This document shows, in pieces, positions 34,151 through 42,553 of a stretch of 64,000 nucleotides of DNA. How positions within the stretch are numbered: the first letter of the stretch is position 1; every line of letters begins with the position of its first letter. Below the pieces are notes generated by a model. That model was not told where the DNA came from and made no database searches. It saw only the letters and a list, made by a program, of their open reading frames with translations. The position numbers and the translations under genes were made by a program. The stretch comes from Actinoplanes philippinensis (GTDB lineage Bacteria > Actinomycetota > Actinomycetes > Mycobacteriales > Micromonosporaceae). The stretch covers positions 62,001 to 126,000 of the forward strand of contig NZ_FONV01000006.1 in assembly GCF_900113015.1 (NCBI RefSeq). The letters are read 5' to 3'.

Positions 34151-36040
34151 TCAGACCGAGCGCAGCCGGTCCAGGGTGTGGCCGGTGGCGCGTTTGCACA
34201 GGTAGGCGGCACGTTCGTAGGACAGCCGCCGGCGCCCGGTCTCGGGACAGAGGTCGGCCGGTGCGGGTGGGCGGCCGGGTCCGGGCCGCCGGTCGGAGAG
34301 GAAGAGCGGGCCACGGGTACGACCGGAGATCAGCTCCGGGAGCAGCCGGGCCGTCGCGGAGCGCCAGACGATCGTCGCGTCCCGGGCGCTGCGGTCGTCG
34401 AGGTCCAGGTCCTCGACGTTGAGGGTGAGCACCGCGCCGACCTTGGCGCCGGACTCGCGCAGCAACGACCAGAGCGCCCGCTCCCGCAACGGCGTCTCAC
34501 CACGCCTCTCGACATCCGAGCGCGGCGCAGAAGCCGCGGCGGACACGACCGGGCGCGGCGCAGAAGCCGCGGCGGTGATCGGGCGCGGGTGGAGGGCGGC
34601 GGCCAGGGACGGCGAGCCGGACCAGGTGGCGAAGGAGCGGATCGCGGCCACGTGCCGGTTCCAGGTGCGCGGCGAGACGTCCGGCCAGCTCACGGCGAAG
34701 ATCTCGGCGATGCGGGCGGCGGTCAGGCCGGTCAACGGGGTGCGGTCGCCGGCGAGGCGGGCGATGCGGTGCAGGGTCTGGCCGTACGCGCGGGCGGTCG
34801 CCGGACCCAGCGGGGCGAGGAACGCGGTCACCGCCGCACCGAGGAGACGGCTACGCTCGTCGGGCACGTCCAGGGCGGCCGCCCGTCGCAGCAGGAACTC
34901 GCGCTCGGCCGTGTTGCGGGCCAGTGTCGCCGCCCGCTGCAGCTCGTGGCGGGCCTCGGCGGGCCGGCCGACTTTGATCAGCAGGTCCCCGCGCACGCCG
35001 GGCAGCAGGTGGTAGGCGGCCATCTGCGGATCGGTCCGCAGGTCGTCGAGCAGGTCGAGGCCGGCCTGCGGACCGTACGCGAAAGCCACCGCGACGGCCC
35101 GGTTCAGCCGGACGACCGGGGTCGCCACCAGGCGCTCCAGGGCTTCGTAGAGGGCTGTCACCCGTACCCAATCGGTGTTTTCCTCGGTGTGACAGACCGC
35201 GATGGCCGCCTGCAGCACATAGGGCCCGGGTGGGCCGCCCGCCTCGCGGGCGCGCAGCATCGCCGCGAAGCCGCGGCGGATGAGCAGCTGATCCCAGCGC
35301 CCGCGGTTCTGTTCGTGCAGCGGGATCGGCTCCCCGGCCGGGCCGGTGCGGGCCGCGGATCGCGACTGCTGGATCTCCAGGAGCGCCACCAGGCCGTGGA
35401 CCTCGGCCTCGTCGGGGGCGAGCACGGCGAGCATCCGGCCGAGCCGCAGCGCTTCGAGGCAGAGGTCGGCACGGATCAGGTCGGTGCCGGAGGTGGCCGC
35501 GTAGCCCTCATTGAAGATCAGGTAGACCACTTCGAGTACGGACGACAGCTGCGCCGACGGCTCGTAGGCGACCCCGGACTCGGCGAGGGTGCGTTTGGCC
35601 GCGGCGATCCGCCGGGCGATGACCTGTTCGCCGACGAGGAAGGCGCGGGCGATCTCCGCGGTGCTCAGCCCGGCGACGACACGCAGGGTGAGGGCGACCC
35701 GGGCCTCGGCCGGGAGCACCGGGTGGCAGGAGGTGAACATCAGCCGCAGGACGTCGTCCTCGGCCGGTTCCGGCGGCCGGGCCAGGTCGGGGGCGAGCCG
35801 CTCGCGGGTGCGGGAGCGGCGGATGTGGTCGACGGCCCGGCGTTTGGCGGTGGTCGTCAGCCACGCGCCGGGGTTGTCGGGGATCCCGGTCGCCGGCCAT
35901 TGTTCGAGGGCCGCGACCAGGGCGTCCTGGGCCAGTTCCTCGGCCAGGCCGACGTCGTGGACCAGCCGCAGGAGCCCGCCGACGATGCGCGCGGACTCCT
36001 GCTTCCAGACGGCGCCGACAGTGGCCGAGAGGTCGCTCAC
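34151..36040 (-). CDS. ECF sigma factor with TPR-like extension fused to a decayed tyrosine-recombinase domain
   Basis: 629 aa, GTG 36040 overlapping the YCII stop (GTGA). Residues 1-180 are an ECF sigma factor: region 2 with GLAEELAQDALVAALEQW and WLTTTAKRRAVDHIRR, region 4 with LTLRVVAGLSTAEIARAFLVGEQVIARRIAAAKRTL. Residues 180-410 are the helical DUF6596/TPR-like part of the ECF42-type group. From about 420 to 629 the chain looks like a site-specific integrase: an N-terminal core-binding part, an Ala/Pro linker (two AAASAPR copies), then RERALWSLLRESGAKVGAVLTLNVEDLDLDD and TARLLPELISGRTRGPLFLSDRRP. Box I Arg is Lys, box II is LDRLRSV, and no catalytic Tyr remains. So recombinase activity is unlikely; the domain may bind DNA. 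Confidence 0.88.
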   Translation of the reverse strand: MSDLSATVGAVWKQESARIVGGLLRLVHDVGLAEELAQDALVAALEQWPATGIPDNPGAWLTTTAKRRAVDHIRRSRTRERLAPDLARPPEPAEDDVLRLMFTSCHPVLPAEARVALTLRVVAGLSTAEIARAFLVGEQVIARRIAAAKRTLAESGVAYEPSAQLSSVLEVVYLIFNEGYAATSGTDLIRADLCLEALRLGRMLAVLAPDEAEVHGLVALLEIQQSRSAARTGPAGEPIPLHEQNRGRWDQLLIRRGFAAMLRAREAGGPPGPYVLQAAIAVCHTEENTDWVRVTALYEALERLVATPVVRLNRAVAVAFAYGPQAGLDLLDDLRTDPQMAAYHLLPGVRGDLLIKVGRPAEARHELQRAATLARNTAEREFLLRRAAALDVPDERSRLLGAAVTAFLAPLGPATARAYGQTLHRIARLAGDRTPLTGLTAARIAEIFAVSWPDVSPRTWNRHVAAIRSFATWSGSPSLAAALHPRPITAAASAPRPVVSAAASAPRSDVERRGETPLRERALWSLLRESGAKVGAVLTLNVEDLDLDDRSARDATIVWRSATARLLPELISGRTRGPLFLSDRRPGPGRPPAPADLCPETGRRRLSYERAAYLCKRATGHTLDRLRSV

Positions 36041-36360
36041 GGACCGTAGACCTGATGGATCAGGCTCTCCCCGTCACCGACGATCTTGCGGAAGCGGCGG
36101 CCCAGCTCGATCGCCTCCTCCCGGGAGCGGACCTCGATCAGCGCGAACCCGCCGATCGCCTCCTTGGCCTCGGTGAACGGCCCGTCGGTCACGGTGATCT
36201 CGTCGCCCACCGAGGTCATCTTGAAGCCGGCCGGGTCGAGACCGCCGGTGGCGAGCAGGACACCGGCGGCGGTCAGCTCCTCGACGAACGCGGCCATGTC
36301 GGCGTAGAGCTGGGCGTCCGGTTCGGCTCCGCCGGCCTTCTGCATCATCAGGTAACGCAT
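36037..36360 (-). CDS. YCII/DGPF-domain protein
   Basis: 107 aa; ATG 36360 with GGAGAG 5 bases ahead. The YCII family features are MRYLMMQKAGGAEPD, LLATGGLDP and VTDGPFTEAKEAIGGFALIEVRSREEAIELGRRF. These proteins sit next to ECF42-type sigma genes in many actinomycetes, as here, and are thought to be partners or small-molecule-binding regulators. No catalytic activity is firmly assigned. Confidence 0.93.
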   Translation of the reverse strand: MRYLMMQKAGGAEPDAQLYADMAAFVEELTAAGVLLATGGLDPAGFKMTSVGDEITVTDGPFTEAKEAIGGFALIEVRSREEAIELGRRFRKIVGDGESLIHQVYGP

Positions 36361-36415
36361 GGTGTCTCTCCGTTTCGTGATGCCTGCTTCCGCCCTCGCG
36401 TCGAGCCAGCCGATG

Positions 36416-36443
36416 TGACAGGTAATTCCAGCATTACCTGTCA
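36416..36443. promoter_or_regulatory. Perfect 11-bp inverted repeat between divergent genes
   Basis: TGACAGGTAAT (36416-36426) and ATTACCTGTCA (36433-36443) are exact inverted copies around TCCAGC. The site lies 56 bases before the YCII-sigma operon and 25 bases before the DUF998 gene, in a good position for an operator acting on both. The sigma factor's own promoter could also overlap it. The binding protein is not identified. Confidence 0.7.
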
Positions 36444-36467
36444 TCTCACGGGATCCGACGTGGCGGC

Positions 36468-37034
36468 ATGAAGAAGAACATCGCACTCGCCGTCGCCGGG
36501 CCGCTCTGGGCGGCGGTGTCGCTCGTCCAGGTCGCCACGCGTGCCGGGTTCGATCTGATGCGTCATCCGCTCAGCCTGCTCAGCACCGGTTCGCTCGGCT
36601 GGCTGCAGATCGCGAACTTTGTGGTGGCCGGCCTGTTCCTGGTGACGGGCGCGGGCAGCCTCGGTGGCCGGTGGGCGCCCCGGCTCGCCCGGGTCGCCGG
36701 GTTCGGGATGATCGCCGCGGGGCTGCTGGTGATGGATCCGGGCGGCGGATTCCCGGTGGGTCACGACGCGGTGCCGACGACGATGACCTGGCACGCGGTC
36801 GGGCACATGGCGGCCGGCACGGTGACGTTCACCGCGCTGATCGCCGTCTGTTACGTGCTGGCGAGACGGGCCACCACCCGCGCCGCAGCGGTGGCCGGGG
36901 TGCTCTCGGGAACGGCTCTGCTGGCCGGCTGGCTGTGGGCGATGGCGGGCGGCACGGCGGGCACGCTGACGCTGGCGGTGGGCGCGATCGCCGCGATGCT
37001 GTTCCTCTCCGCGGCCGCGATGCGCGAGCGGTGA
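36468..37034 (+). CDS. DUF998 integral membrane protein
   Basis: 188 aa, ATG 36468. Six hydrophobic segments fill the protein (IALAVAGPLWAAVSLVQVATR; NFVVAGLFLVTGAG; VAGFGMIAAGLLVMDPGGGFPVG; MAAGTVTFTALIAVCYVLA; VLSGTALLAGWLWAM; LTLAVGAIAAMLFLSAAA). The loops RHPLSLLSTGSLGWLQIANF and MDPGGGFPVG are signatures of DUF998. Function is unknown. The shared palindrome upstream suggests common control with the divergent sigma gene. Confidence 0.87.
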   Translation: MKKNIALAVAGPLWAAVSLVQVATRAGFDLMRHPLSLLSTGSLGWLQIANFVVAGLFLVTGAGSLGGRWAPRLARVAGFGMIAAGLLVMDPGGGFPVGHDAVPTTMTWHAVGHMAAGTVTFTALIAVCYVLARRATTRAAAVAGVLSGTALLAGWLWAMAGGTAGTLTLAVGAIAAMLFLSAAAMRER

Positions 37035-37079
37035 GGCGTGGGGTCCCGGGCGCGCGGCGCGGCCGGGACCCCACGCCTC
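37033..37079. terminator. Perfect 17-bp hairpin, bidirectional terminator
   Basis: Bases 37033-37049 are perfectly complementary to 37063-37079 with a 13-base GC-rich loop. The stem overlaps the last base of the DUF998 stop and ends 2 bases before the aminopeptidase stop, so it serves both convergent genes. Confidence 0.88.
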
Positions 37080-37081
37080 CG

Positions 37082-38827
37082 TCAGGCGACGGTCAGGGCG
37101 GTGTCGTCGATGGCGAAGGTCGTCTTCAGCGACGAGTCCTCGGTGCCGGTGAAGCCGAGGGTCACGGTCTGCCCGGCGAAGGCGGCCAGATCATAGGAGC
37201 GCAGGGTGTACGACGCTCCGGCGTTGAGATTCGAGAAGGTCGCCAGCGTGGTGCTGCCGATCTTGACCGTCAGCTTGTCGTACTGGGTGCTGGAGGTCGT
37301 CTCCGAGGTGACGATCTTCAGGTAGAACGACAGCGTGTACGCGCTGCACCCGGTGGGCAGGGTGACCGACTGGGTCAGCGTGTCGGTGTGGGTCGAGCCG
37401 TATCCGCCGAGCTTGGCGTCCCGGGTGCCGGTGCGCGGCGCCGCGTCGCCGGTGTTCGCGCCGATCACCCCGGTGGTGGCGGTCCACGGTGTCGTCCCGC
37501 TCTCGAAGCCGTTGTTGCCGAGCTTCTGGCCGGCGCCGGCGCAGCCGCCGGTCGTGCTGACGGTGAGCGTGTACGTGGCGGTGCGGGTCGCCGAGCCGGT
37601 CCCGGTGACCGTGATGGTGTAGGTGCCGGACGCCGCGGCCGTGGTGGTGGCGACGGTCATGGTGGAGGTCGCGCCGGAGGTGACCGACGCGGGGCTGAAG
37701 GTCACCGACACGCCGGTGGGCGCTCCGGTGCTGGTCAGGGCCACGGTCTGCGCGCTGCCGGAGGTGGTCGCGGTGCTGACGGTGGCGGTGGCCGAGGCGC
37801 CGGGCGTGACAGTGCCGGTGCCCGGGCTCAGCGACACCGAGAAGTCGTTGCCGGTGGACGTGCCGGTGGTCAGGTTCCAGGCGGCGTACAGCTCGGCGTT
37901 GGCCCAGCGGCCCAGCGAGGTGGTGTTGATGTTCGAGGGGTACGTGTCGCAGGCCTTGTGGTAGCAGGGGTCGTACGCCTGCCCGGCCGTGCCGCCCCAC
38001 TTGGTCACCTGGGCGCTGGTCTTGGTGTAGCTCGCCCCGGTCGAGTTGATCGACGACGGGATGCCGGCGTTACGGAACGAGCCGTCGTCGCTGCAGCACT
38101 CGGTCGACGTCTCGGTGGGCACGCTGATCGACGTGAAGTACTCGCGCAGCTTCACGGCGACGGCGTCGGTGCCGGTCACGAAGTAGCCGCCGTTGGTGGA
38201 GGCGATCATGTCGAACGTGCCGTACGCCTTGATCGCGCTCTTCTGGGCCGTGGTCAGCGAGTTGACGTAGAACTTGGAGCCGATCAGCCCCTGCTCCTCG
38301 CCGGCCCACCAGCCGAACCGCAGGTGGTTGGTCATGGTCGGGTTGTTCGCGGCGAGCTGGAGCGCGGCTTCGAGCAGGGTGGCCGTACCGGAGCCGTCGT
38401 CGTTGATGCCCGGCCCGGCGGACACGCCGTCGGAGTGGGCGCCGAACATGTAGGTGTTGGCGGTGTCGCCGCCCGGCCAGTCGGCGATGATGTTCTTGGC
38501 CGAGCCGGAGCAGGTCGTGCAGGTCTGCACGGTGACGGTGTATCCGGCCGCCTGCAGTTTCTGCTGCAGGTAGGTCGTCGTCGCGGTGTGGCCCGCCGTG
38601 CCGGTGGCCCGGTTGCCGCCGTTGCTGGTGGCGAAGTTCTGCAGTTGCTGCAGGTGGGCGTTGACATTGGCGACGTTGACGGTCGGCGCGGCGGCGGCCA
38701 GCGGGGCGGCGGTGCGGGCCGGCGTGGTCGCGCCGGGCGACGCGGACGCCGGCAGGGCGCCGAGCGCCAGCGTCACCGCGGCGAAAACAGCTACGGCAGG
38801 TCGTGCCGTCACCGTTCTGAGGCTCAT
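37082..38827 (-). CDS. Secreted M28-family zinc aminopeptidase with Ig-like and jelly-roll domains
   Basis: 581 aa from ATG 38827 (AGGA 6 bases ahead). The signal peptide ends ALPASA; a short propeptide may follow. Residues about 70-330 are the M28 catalytic domain, as in Streptomyces griseus aminopeptidase: zinc ligands GAHSDG (His), GINDDGSG (bridging Asp), WAGEEQG (Glu plus the general base Glu), FDMIAS (Asp) and CYHKACDT (His). Residues 345-430 form a Thr/Ser/Gly-rich Ig-like domain. The last 145 form a jelly-roll-like sandwich (FESGTTPWTAT ... FAIDDTALTVA) that may bind protein or wall. It cleaves N-terminal residues outside the cell. Confidence 0.94.
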   Translation of the reverse strand: MSLRTVTARPAVAVFAAVTLALGALPASASPGATTPARTAAPLAAAAPTVNVANVNAHLQQLQNFATSNGGNRATGTAGHTATTTYLQQKLQAAGYTVTVQTCTTCSGSAKNIIADWPGGDTANTYMFGAHSDGVSAGPGINDDGSGTATLLEAALQLAANNPTMTNHLRFGWWAGEEQGLIGSKFYVNSLTTAQKSAIKAYGTFDMIASTNGGYFVTGTDAVAVKLREYFTSISVPTETSTECCSDDGSFRNAGIPSSINSTGASYTKTSAQVTKWGGTAGQAYDPCYHKACDTYPSNINTTSLGRWANAELYAAWNLTTGTSTGNDFSVSLSPGTGTVTPGASATATVSTATTSGSAQTVALTSTGAPTGVSVTFSPASVTSGATSTMTVATTTAAASGTYTITVTGTGSATRTATYTLTVSTTGGCAGAGQKLGNNGFESGTTPWTATTGVIGANTGDAAPRTGTRDAKLGGYGSTHTDTLTQSVTLPTGCSAYTLSFYLKIVTSETTSSTQYDKLTVKIGSTTLATFSNLNAGASYTLRSYDLAAFAGQTVTLGFTGTEDSSLKTTFAIDDTALTVA

Positions 38828-38988
38828 GGAGGTTCCTAGGGTCGGGGGGCCGTTTCTGGGCTGGCCGTGAATTCGCGGCTGGCCGTAGGAGAACAGCAAC
38901 GCCCCACCAGGCACAAGATATCGAAACATCTATATCCCTGAGGAAGCCCGCCCGCGCTGCCGGCACCGGCGTCCATGTCAGCGGCCGA

Positions 38989-39618
38989 TCACGGCTCCCC
39001 GGGCCCCGGTTCCACGCTGACGCGCAGGTACAGCAGACTCCGCAGCTCATCCGGGCCGAGGCGGACGCCGGTCAGGTAGTCGGCGAAGGCCAGTGACAGC
39101 GCCGCCGGCGACTCGCCGTGGCCGTCGGCGTCCATCGGGAACCCGACCTCGGCCATCACCCCGACCTGCGAGTCCGCCGACCGGCCGGTGCGCCGCCATG
39201 GCCGGGCCGGATCGAAGGCCAGCTCCTCCGTCGCGTCGTGCATCCACAGGAACGAGCTCACCGGCCCGGCCACCCCGTGCGCCACCAGGGTGGTCCCGCG
39301 TGACAGGCCGGCCACCGGCAGCGCGGCGGCACCCGGGGACACGGCGGTCTCCAGCAGCAGCGCCCAGCCGGGCGTCTCGGTCACCGCGACGGTGTGAGCG
39401 GGCGCCGCCCCGTCGACGATCGAGCTGCCGGGAAGCACCTCCGGATCAGTCCCGCCGATCCGCAGCGCCGCCTCCGCGACCGAGAGATCCGCAACCAGGG
39501 TCAGGCGGTACGAGCGGCTCAGGCGCCCGTACCGCTCGTCGAACCACGCGTAATCGGCGGCAGTGCAGACCACCGGCTGATCGTCACCCGCACACCCGTT
39601 CTGTGCTGCGATTCGCAC
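38989..39618 (-). CDS. DUF6461-like protein
   Basis: 209 aa from GTG 39618 (VRIAAQNGCAGD); GTG 39675 upstream would add 19 residues but would cover the operator region. The opening TAADYAWFDERYGRLSRSYRLTLVADLSVAEAALRIGG matches DUF6461. Later come TPGWALLLETAV, GLSRGTTLVAHGVAG and a closing VRLGPDELRSLLYLRVSVEPGPG, all features of that actinobacterial family. Function is unknown. Confidence 0.78.
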   Translation of the reverse strand: MRIAAQNGCAGDDQPVVCTAADYAWFDERYGRLSRSYRLTLVADLSVAEAALRIGGTDPEVLPGSSIVDGAAPAHTVAVTETPGWALLLETAVSPGAAALPVAGLSRGTTLVAHGVAGPVSSFLWMHDATEELAFDPARPWRRTGRSADSQVGVMAEVGFPMDADGHGESPAALSLAFADYLTGVRLGPDELRSLLYLRVSVEPGPGEP

Positions 39619-39622
39619 TCTG

Positions 39623-39671
39623 TTGAGCGGTCGCTCAAACTGTCGTACGCTCGGGTTGAGCAACTGCTCAA
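39623..39671 (+). promoter_or_regulatory. Paired 16-bp palindromes over a promoter (TIGR01777 gene)
   Basis: TTGAGCG-GT-CGCTCAA (39623-39638) and TTGAGCA-AC-TGCTCAA (39656-39671) are perfect palindromes whose centres are 33 bases apart, three helical turns. TTGAGC (39623-39628) with TACGCT (39646-39651) at 17 bases makes a good -35/-10 pair inside this layout. A TetR-type dimer bound to both would block the promoter. No such regulator gene is adjacent. Confidence 0.75.
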
Positions 39672-39689
39672 ACACGGTGAGGAAGAGTC

Positions 39690-40655
39690 ATGAAGATCGT
39701 CATTCCCGGGGGAAGCGGCCAGATCGGCACGATCCTGGACCGAGCGCTGACCGCCGACGGCCACGACGTCGTCGTGCTGACCCGCACCCCGAAGACAGCA
39801 CGGCAGGTCTACTGGGACGGCGCGACCCTCGGCGACTGGGCGGCCGAGATCGACGGCAGCGACGTCGTCATCAACCTGGCCGGCCGCAGCGTGAGCTGCC
39901 GATACACCAGTGAGAACCTCCGCGCCATGATGAACTCCCGCGTCGACTCGGCACGTGCCGTCGGCAACGCCGTCACCGCCGCGACCCGGCCACCGCGGGT
40001 GTGGCTGCAGATGAGCACCGCGACGATCTACACACACCGATTCGACGCGCCCAACGACGAGCACGACGGCCTGATCGGCGGCGCCGAGCCGGGCGTGCCC
40101 GGCTACTGGGGCTACAGCGTGCAGATCGCGCGGAACTGGGAGGCCGCCCAGGAGCGAGCGGTGACCCCGTACACCCGGAAGGTCGCCTTGCGGTCGGCCA
40201 TGGTGATGAGCCCCGACCGCGCAGGCGTCTTCGACGTCCTCAGCCGGCTGGCACGCCTCGGCCTCGGCGGACCGGTGGCCGGCGGCCGGCAGTACGTCTC
40301 CTGGATCCACGACCACGACTTCGTCCGCGCCGTCCGGTTCCTGATCGCGCGCGACGACCTCACCGGGCCCGTCAACCTGGCCGCGCCCCACCCCCTGCCG
40401 CACCGCGACTTCATGCGTGATCTGCGGTCGGCATGGCGGATGCCGTTCGGCCTGCCCGCCACCCGGCACATGGCCGAGATCGGCGCCTTCGCGCTGCGGT
40501 CCGACACCGAGCTGCTGCTGAAAAGCCGGCGCGTCGTTCCGGCCCGCCTCACCGACGCCGGATTCACCTTCACCTTTCCGAGATGGCGTACGGCTGCCGC
40601 AGACCTCGCCGGACGACGTACCACTCCGTACCGTCGGATACGTGGAAGAAGCTGA
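39690..40655 (+). CDS. TIGR01777-family NAD-dependent epimerase/dehydratase-like protein
   Basis: 321 aa; ATG 39690 with GAGGAAGAG ahead. The extended SDR opening is MKIVIPGGSGQIGTILDRAL, with VINLAGRSVSCRYTSENLRAMMNSRVDSARAV and VWLQMSTATIYTHRFDAPNDE. The C-terminal DUF1731-like region (GGPVAGGRQYVSWIHDHDFVRAV ... LTDAGFTFTFPRW) is typical. Its reaction is unknown. It overlaps the downstream methyltransferase gene by 14 bases, so the two are coupled, and is under the twin-palindrome promoter. Confidence 0.9.
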   Translation: MKIVIPGGSGQIGTILDRALTADGHDVVVLTRTPKTARQVYWDGATLGDWAAEIDGSDVVINLAGRSVSCRYTSENLRAMMNSRVDSARAVGNAVTAATRPPRVWLQMSTATIYTHRFDAPNDEHDGLIGGAEPGVPGYWGYSVQIARNWEAAQERAVTPYTRKVALRSAMVMSPDRAGVFDVLSRLARLGLGGPVAGGRQYVSWIHDHDFVRAVRFLIARDDLTGPVNLAAPHPLPHRDFMRDLRSAWRMPFGLPATRHMAEIGAFALRSDTELLLKSRRVVPARLTDAGFTFTFPRWRTAAADLAGRRTTPYRRIRGRS

Positions 40656-41457
40656 ACTCGTCGGAGTGCAGAAGACCCTCAACCCGGTCCTCAAGGCGAA
40701 AGCCCTGGACAACCGGCTGCCCGACCCGGTCCTCGGCGACGAGTGGGCCGAGCGGGTGATGCGCCGCCTCGATCCCGACTACGACAAGGGCCGATTCGGC
40801 ACCAGCCAGATGGGCCTGGTCGCGGTCATCCGCACCAAGGTCCACGACGACTGGGCGCGCGATTTCCTCGCCGGCCATCCGGACGCGGTGGTGCTGCATC
40901 TGGGCTGCGGTCTCGACGCGCGCGTCCTCCGGATCGATCCACCGGAGACGGTCGACTGGTACGACCTGGACTATCCCGCCGTCATCGCGTTGCGGCGGCG
41001 GCTTCTGCCGGCCCGCGCACATTGCACCCTGCTCGGCTCCAGCGTCACCGAACTGTCCTGGCTGGAGCGGATACCCCGCGGGCGTCCGGTGCTGATGATC
41101 GCCGAGGGGATGATTCCCTATCTGACCGAGCCCGACGTCCGGCGGCTGCTGACCACCATCGTGGACGCGTTCCCTGCCGGGCAGATGCAGTTCGACACGG
41201 TTCCGGTGTGGGCCTGGCGCACCTCACGGTGGGATCCGACACTGCGCAAGTACGACGCCGAGTTCCACTGCGGTTTCGACGACCCGGCGAAGCTGGCCGG
41301 CTGGCACCGGCGCCTGGAGTACGTCGAGGAGGCTCCCATGTACGGGTCGCCCCTGCTGATGGCCAAGGCTCCGGCGAGCACCCGCCGCCTGTACCGGCTG
41401 CTCACTCTGCTGCCAGGGCTGAAGCGTTCGATCAGGATAGTGCGATTCCGGTTCTGA
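40642..41457 (+). CDS. Class I SAM methyltransferase (leucine carboxyl/PPM2-like)
   Basis: 271 aa from GTG 40642. The opening VEEAELVGVQKTLNPVLKAKALDNRLPDPVLGDEWAERVMRRLD and FGTSQMGLVAVIRTKVHDDWARDFLA are typical of the O-methyltransferase group named leucine carboxyl methyltransferase or polyketide O-methyltransferase. Motif I is VVLHLGCGLDARVLR, with WYDLDYPAVIALRRRL and LMIAEGMIPYL following. The substrate is unknown. It is coupled to the epimerase-like gene. Confidence 0.9.
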   Translation: MEEAELVGVQKTLNPVLKAKALDNRLPDPVLGDEWAERVMRRLDPDYDKGRFGTSQMGLVAVIRTKVHDDWARDFLAGHPDAVVLHLGCGLDARVLRIDPPETVDWYDLDYPAVIALRRRLLPARAHCTLLGSSVTELSWLERIPRGRPVLMIAEGMIPYLTEPDVRRLLTTIVDAFPAGQMQFDTVPVWAWRTSRWDPTLRKYDAEFHCGFDDPAKLAGWHRRLEYVEEAPMYGSPLLMAKAPASTRRLYRLLTLLPGLKRSIRIVRFRF

Positions 41458-41473
41458 CACCGACCGGCGCTGA

Positions 41474-41716
41474 TCAGTAGCTGCCGGAAGCGTCGACACC
41501 CAGGATTCCCAGAGCGCCGGCCAGCAGGTACGCGATCACGATGGCGGCGCCCAGCAGAGCGACGGCCCCGATTCCGGAGATCAGCGTGGTACGCCCCAGG
41601 ATCCGCGCACTGTCGACAACAGACCGGACGAGAGTGGGATGGGTGACCCGGCAGGCGAATTCGGGGGCCACAGTCGACTTCGGCTCGTTACGGATGATGT
41701 TCATGCCGAAAAGCAT
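41474..41716 (-). CDS. Small single-span membrane protein, 80 aa
   Basis: ATG 41716, 7 bases after GAGGGAG; a GTG at 41719 is also possible. Residues 1-45 are a basic cytosolic part (MLFGMNIIRNEPKSTVAPEF ... LVRSVVDSARIL). A membrane segment covers about 46-75 (TTLISGIGAVALLGAAIVIAYLLAGALGIL), and the end is GVDASGSY. No homologous family is known to me. It converges with the methyltransferase gene. Confidence 0.7.
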   Translation of the reverse strand: MLFGMNIIRNEPKSTVAPEFACRVTHPTLVRSVVDSARILGRTTLISGIGAVALLGAAIVIAYLLAGALGILGVDASGSY

Positions 41717-41792
41717 CACCGCGCTCCCTCAAGGCAACCTCTACCGAGGATCAATCCGCCCGCAAGAAGGCCGTGCGGAGCCGGGATGCCGG

Positions 41793-42539
41793 TCACGTGT
41801 GCGGCACCCGGAACACCGCGAGATCCAGCCGTTCGACGATCGGGCCGGTGAGCGCGCCACTGGCCGCGTCGCTGCGCAGCTCCGCCAGACCCTGCTCGAA
41901 AGCCTCATCAGGCAGGGCGGCCAGCGGGCTCAGCGACCGGGCCCGCACCCTCTCCACCAGCTCGTCGGCGGTCTCGGCGAAGGTCTGCTCCACCTGGACC
42001 TGGTCCACCGGCACGAAACCGGCGTCGGCCAGCACGCCGGCTATGCGCTCCAGCGGAAGCAGCGCCGCGCTCCCCGGGGCCCACGCGAGCGGGAAGTAGC
42101 GGTACAACGGCAGCTCCTGCGCCGGGCCGAAGCCGCCACGCAGCAGCACATGGCCTTCCGGCCGCAGAACATGGCGCAGGCCGGCGGCGAACGCCGGCAG
42201 ATCCCGGATGTGGTGGACGACCTGGGAGGCCCACACCGCGTCGAAGACCCCGGCACGAAACGGGACGGCCTCGGCCGCACCGGCGACGGCCCGCGCACCG
42301 GGACGGTTCGCGTGGAGGACCGCCCGCATGGCCGCCGACGGCTCACACGCGATGACGCTCGCTCCACTGGCCCGGGTCAGGGCGTCGCTGAACCGTCCGG
42401 TTCCGGCGCCGAGATCGAGGATCCGGCCCCCGGCCGACGGCAGGTACGGCCGCGCCGCGACCATCCACCGCTCCAGATCCCGGGACCGAAGACCCCGCCC
42501 TCGGTCGTAGCCTGCCGCCATCGCGAACCCGTACGTCAT
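41793..42539 (-). CDS. Class I SAM methyltransferase
   Basis: 248 aa; ATG 42539 with GGGAGG 4 bases ahead. Motif I is GGRILDLGAGTGRFSDAL. Also present are SVIACEPSAAM, GVFDAVWASQVVHHIRDLPAFAAGLRHVLRPEGHVLLRGGFG and a C-terminal substrate part. It is a small-molecule or lipid methyltransferase of the UbiE/Methyltransf_11 kind; the substrate is unknown. It is 14 bases downstream of the response-regulator gene on the same strand and may be in its operon. Confidence 0.88.
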   Translation of the reverse strand: MTYGFAMAAGYDRGRGLRSRDLERWMVAARPYLPSAGGRILDLGAGTGRFSDALTRASGASVIACEPSAAMRAVLHANRPGARAVAGAAEAVPFRAGVFDAVWASQVVHHIRDLPAFAAGLRHVLRPEGHVLLRGGFGPAQELPLYRYFPLAWAPGSAALLPLERIAGVLADAGFVPVDQVQVEQTFAETADELVERVRARSLSPLAALPDEAFEQGLAELRSDAASGALTGPIVERLDLAVFRVPHT

Positions 42540-42553
42540 CGTCCCTCCCCCAC

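Noticed and set aside
34151..36040. Prophage or integrative element suggested by the integrase-like domain
   Set aside because: The domain is fused to a sigma factor and lacks catalytic residues; no tRNA, att repeat or phage genes are adjacent.
36671..38839. Plus-strand open frame of 722 codons
   Set aside because: Runs antisense over the aminopeptidase with a Gly/Arg/Val-repetitive product; no start signal or motif.
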